A stretch of 64,000 nt of DNA from Elysia crispata. Taxonomy: Eukaryota > Mollusca > Gastropoda > Plakobranchidae. Of this stretch, positions 62,203-64,000 are shown one piece after another; positions within the stretch are counted from its first letter, which is position 1, and each line of letters opens with the position of its first letter. Location of the stretch: positions 143,501 through 207,500 of the forward strand of contig JAWDGP010004592.1 of NCBI GenBank assembly GCA_033675545.1. Reading direction: 5' to 3'. The notes beneath the pieces are model-generated. The model was not told where the DNA came from. It did not search any database and saw only the letters and a list, made by a program, of their open reading frames with translations. The translations under genes were made by a program, and so were the position numbers.

Positions 62203-63477
62203 TTTCTCCCAATCTGTTTCTCACGTGCCAATTAATATAAGCCACTGCAGTGATTTATTCAAATTCGAAAAGAATTTTTATTGATAAGAATGAACGCTCT
62301 TGCAAGCGATAGCAATTATCTAGCAGATTAAGGAATCGAAAGATAAGAGCCTCGTTTTGGCGCGCGGGATTTCTTGAGAGTGTGAACAGCAGCTGTGTTA
62401 ACATTAGTCTTGATCTTGTTAGCCTCGTTTTGGTAATGATTTAATCATAGTGTCTGAGTGACCTTTCCTCTATCTGAGAAACTAGCTCTTTTTGTTGTAT
62501 TTATCACTGAAGACGAAAAAAATGTAAATGAGTAAATGTTTATCTGAAATGGAATTGTCTTTGTTCTTGTGTCTAAATTATTAGCTTTTATATATATATA
62601 TATATAAAAAGTATTAAAAAATAGTTCTATGAACTTCATAATTATCGTACATTGATTGATGTGGTAGGTTGATTGGATGCAGCATCTATCGACACGTCTA
62701 AGTCAGAACCGATGGCCTTTGAAGGCTTCAAAACCAAAATTAATAAAAAAAACTAATAGAACGACAATTTTATTACACGGACAGACGTACAGACAGATTA
62801 TAGAGGTTTTAGTGCCTTAGTTCCTACCAATCCGTCCTCAAGAAAAAAATAATAGTCCTTGCAGTTGTTTACTCAGGTTGAAATAGTATTTAATTCAGCA
62901 TTCTAATGATAAAAATGAATACTCCTGCAGGCAATAGCAGTTATCTTACAGATTAAACAATGAACAGCTTACAGCCTCGTTTTGGCGTGCTGGATTTCTC
63001 GGAAGTGTGAGCATTCAGTGTTGACATTAGTTTAAAACTTGTCAACGTCCTTTTGATAAAGATTTGGGTCTCTCTGGGTGACCTTTGCCTCCTAAGCATC
63101 TTTGAGGCGCAAACCTATCTGCTTGTCGTATGAGGGTGTTCTTATAACTTTGGGGGTCAACAATCAGGAGTATTTGGAAAATCTAAGCAGAACTCTATAA
63201 TTTTATTGTAAAATATATTTTAATCATGTGCAAGTTATATGATTCTCTCTCTTGTTTTTTCCTTCAAAGTTTACACCAACGTGCACTTTTGCAAACTCTA
63301 TTGCTTGATGGCAACTTCAAGTAGAGCTAAAAAAAGACATGACTTCCAACTAAGCAGAATAAGACTATGAAATCACATTCAATATAGCTAGTAATAATCT
63401 CAAGTGTTGTTGAGAATGATAAGAGTAAATTTAAACGATAGACGGAAATTAGCTGGAATAATAGAGAGAGGGAGGGG

Positions 63478-63541
<64 letters not shown>

Positions 63542-64000
63542 GAAACAGACAGACAGACGACAGACAGATAGACAGGCAAACAGACAGACGGAGAGAGAGG
63601 AAAAAAAGGGGGGGGGGGGGAGAATAAGATGAGAGACAGGAAAAAAACTGACAAACAACAAAGAAATAGACAATTACCCAGACAGACGAACAAACAGAAA
63701 CAGGTAAACACATTCAGAGGTTTGAGTACCTTAGTTCCTACACATCTGTTCCTCAAGAGAGAGAAAAATCCCTGCAGTTGTTTGCTCAGATTAAGATGGT
63801 ATTTAATCCAGCATCAGCATTCTAGTGATAAAGAGTTAAACCTCCTGCAGGCGATAGCAGTATCATTTCTAGCAGACAAAACAATCAACAGCTTACAGCC
63901 TCGTTTTGGCGCACTGGATTTCTCGAAAGTGTGAAAATTCAGTGTTGACCCTGGTCTTGTCTAGTCTTAATCTTGTCATCGTCATTTTGATAAAGATTTG
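62203..64000 (+). repeat. Three-copy dispersed direct repeat, about 230-280 bp
   Basis: Copies at about 62203-62470, 62810-63092 and 63715-64000 (running off the window) share the order GATAGCAGTTATCT, CAGATTAAxxAAT, GCCTCGTTTTGGCG, GGATTTCT, AGTGTGA, TGTTGACATTAG, CTTGT, TTTTGATAAAGATTTG, with GGGTGACCTTTCC-type endings where present. The second and third copies extend further left, sharing CCTTAGTTCCTAC and CCTGCAGTTGTTT. Intervening sequences differ, so this is either a diverged long-period satellite or an interspersed element. Confidence 0.8.
63465..63600. repeat. (GA)n/(GACA)n microsatellite
   Basis: GA dinucleotides grade into CAGACAGACA tetranucleotides between the second and third copies of the long direct repeat. 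A G run follows at about 63608-63620. Confidence 0.95.

Overview
The window is AT-rich animal nuclear DNA. It has short exons with GT-AG introns, long homopolymer runs, (GA)n and (TA)n microsatellites, and several families of short inverted-repeat elements. The protein set (LRRIQ3-like, OGG1, RNF26-like RING protein, LIM-homeodomain protein) is metazoan. Intron sizes, GA-rich satellites and dispersed AGATCTAGA-type words suggest a mollusc, perhaps a gastropod. That assignment is inference; nothing here proves the species.

Layout: (1) 1-8,319, minus strand: eight phase-compatible coding exons of an LRRIQ3-like leucine-rich-repeat plus IQ protein, whose 3' end lies beyond base 1. (2) 8,320-10,289: 5' UTR and a probable shared bidirectional promoter. 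(3) 10,290-15,226, plus strand: a complete six-exon 8-oxoguanine DNA glycosylase (OGG1). (4) 15,227-23,607: about 8 kb without coding exons, with two MITE-like elements and possibly a very long 3' UTR. (5) 23,608-25,005, minus strand: single-coding-exon RNF26-like membrane RING E3. (6) 25,016-31,300: noncoding, with a tRNA-derived SINE-like stretch, fold-back elements and (TA)n. (7) 31,308-32,497, plus strand: a transcript-like region with a short ORF followed 15 bases later by a 311-aa unrecognised membrane-protein ORF. (8) 32,498-40,582: no gene seen, several diverged repeats. (9) 40,583-53,622, minus strand: LIM-homeodomain gene closest to Arrowhead/LHX6/LHX8. Its LIM and homeobox exons (40,583-47,103) join in phase with a 1,328-codon low-complexity upstream exon (49,639-53,622). 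(10) 53,623-64,000: gene-free, dominated by tandem repeats, GA satellites, a possible Gypsy-type LTR and a three-copy repeat.

The genes do not form a pathway. LRRIQ3-like and OGG1 are head to head, OGG1 and RNF26-like are tail to tail, RNF26-like and the 311-aa ORF are head to head, and the LIM-HD gene is a separate developmental regulator with wide flanks. The most unusual item is the inferred LIM-HD protein of about 1,897 aa, with a roughly 1,300-residue N-terminal extension containing some 40 degenerate NAQHGxx heptads. The second is the apparent two-ORF transcript at 31.3-32.5 kb. All exon boundaries were read by eye from splice consensus, phase and family similarity; no alignment or expression data were available.
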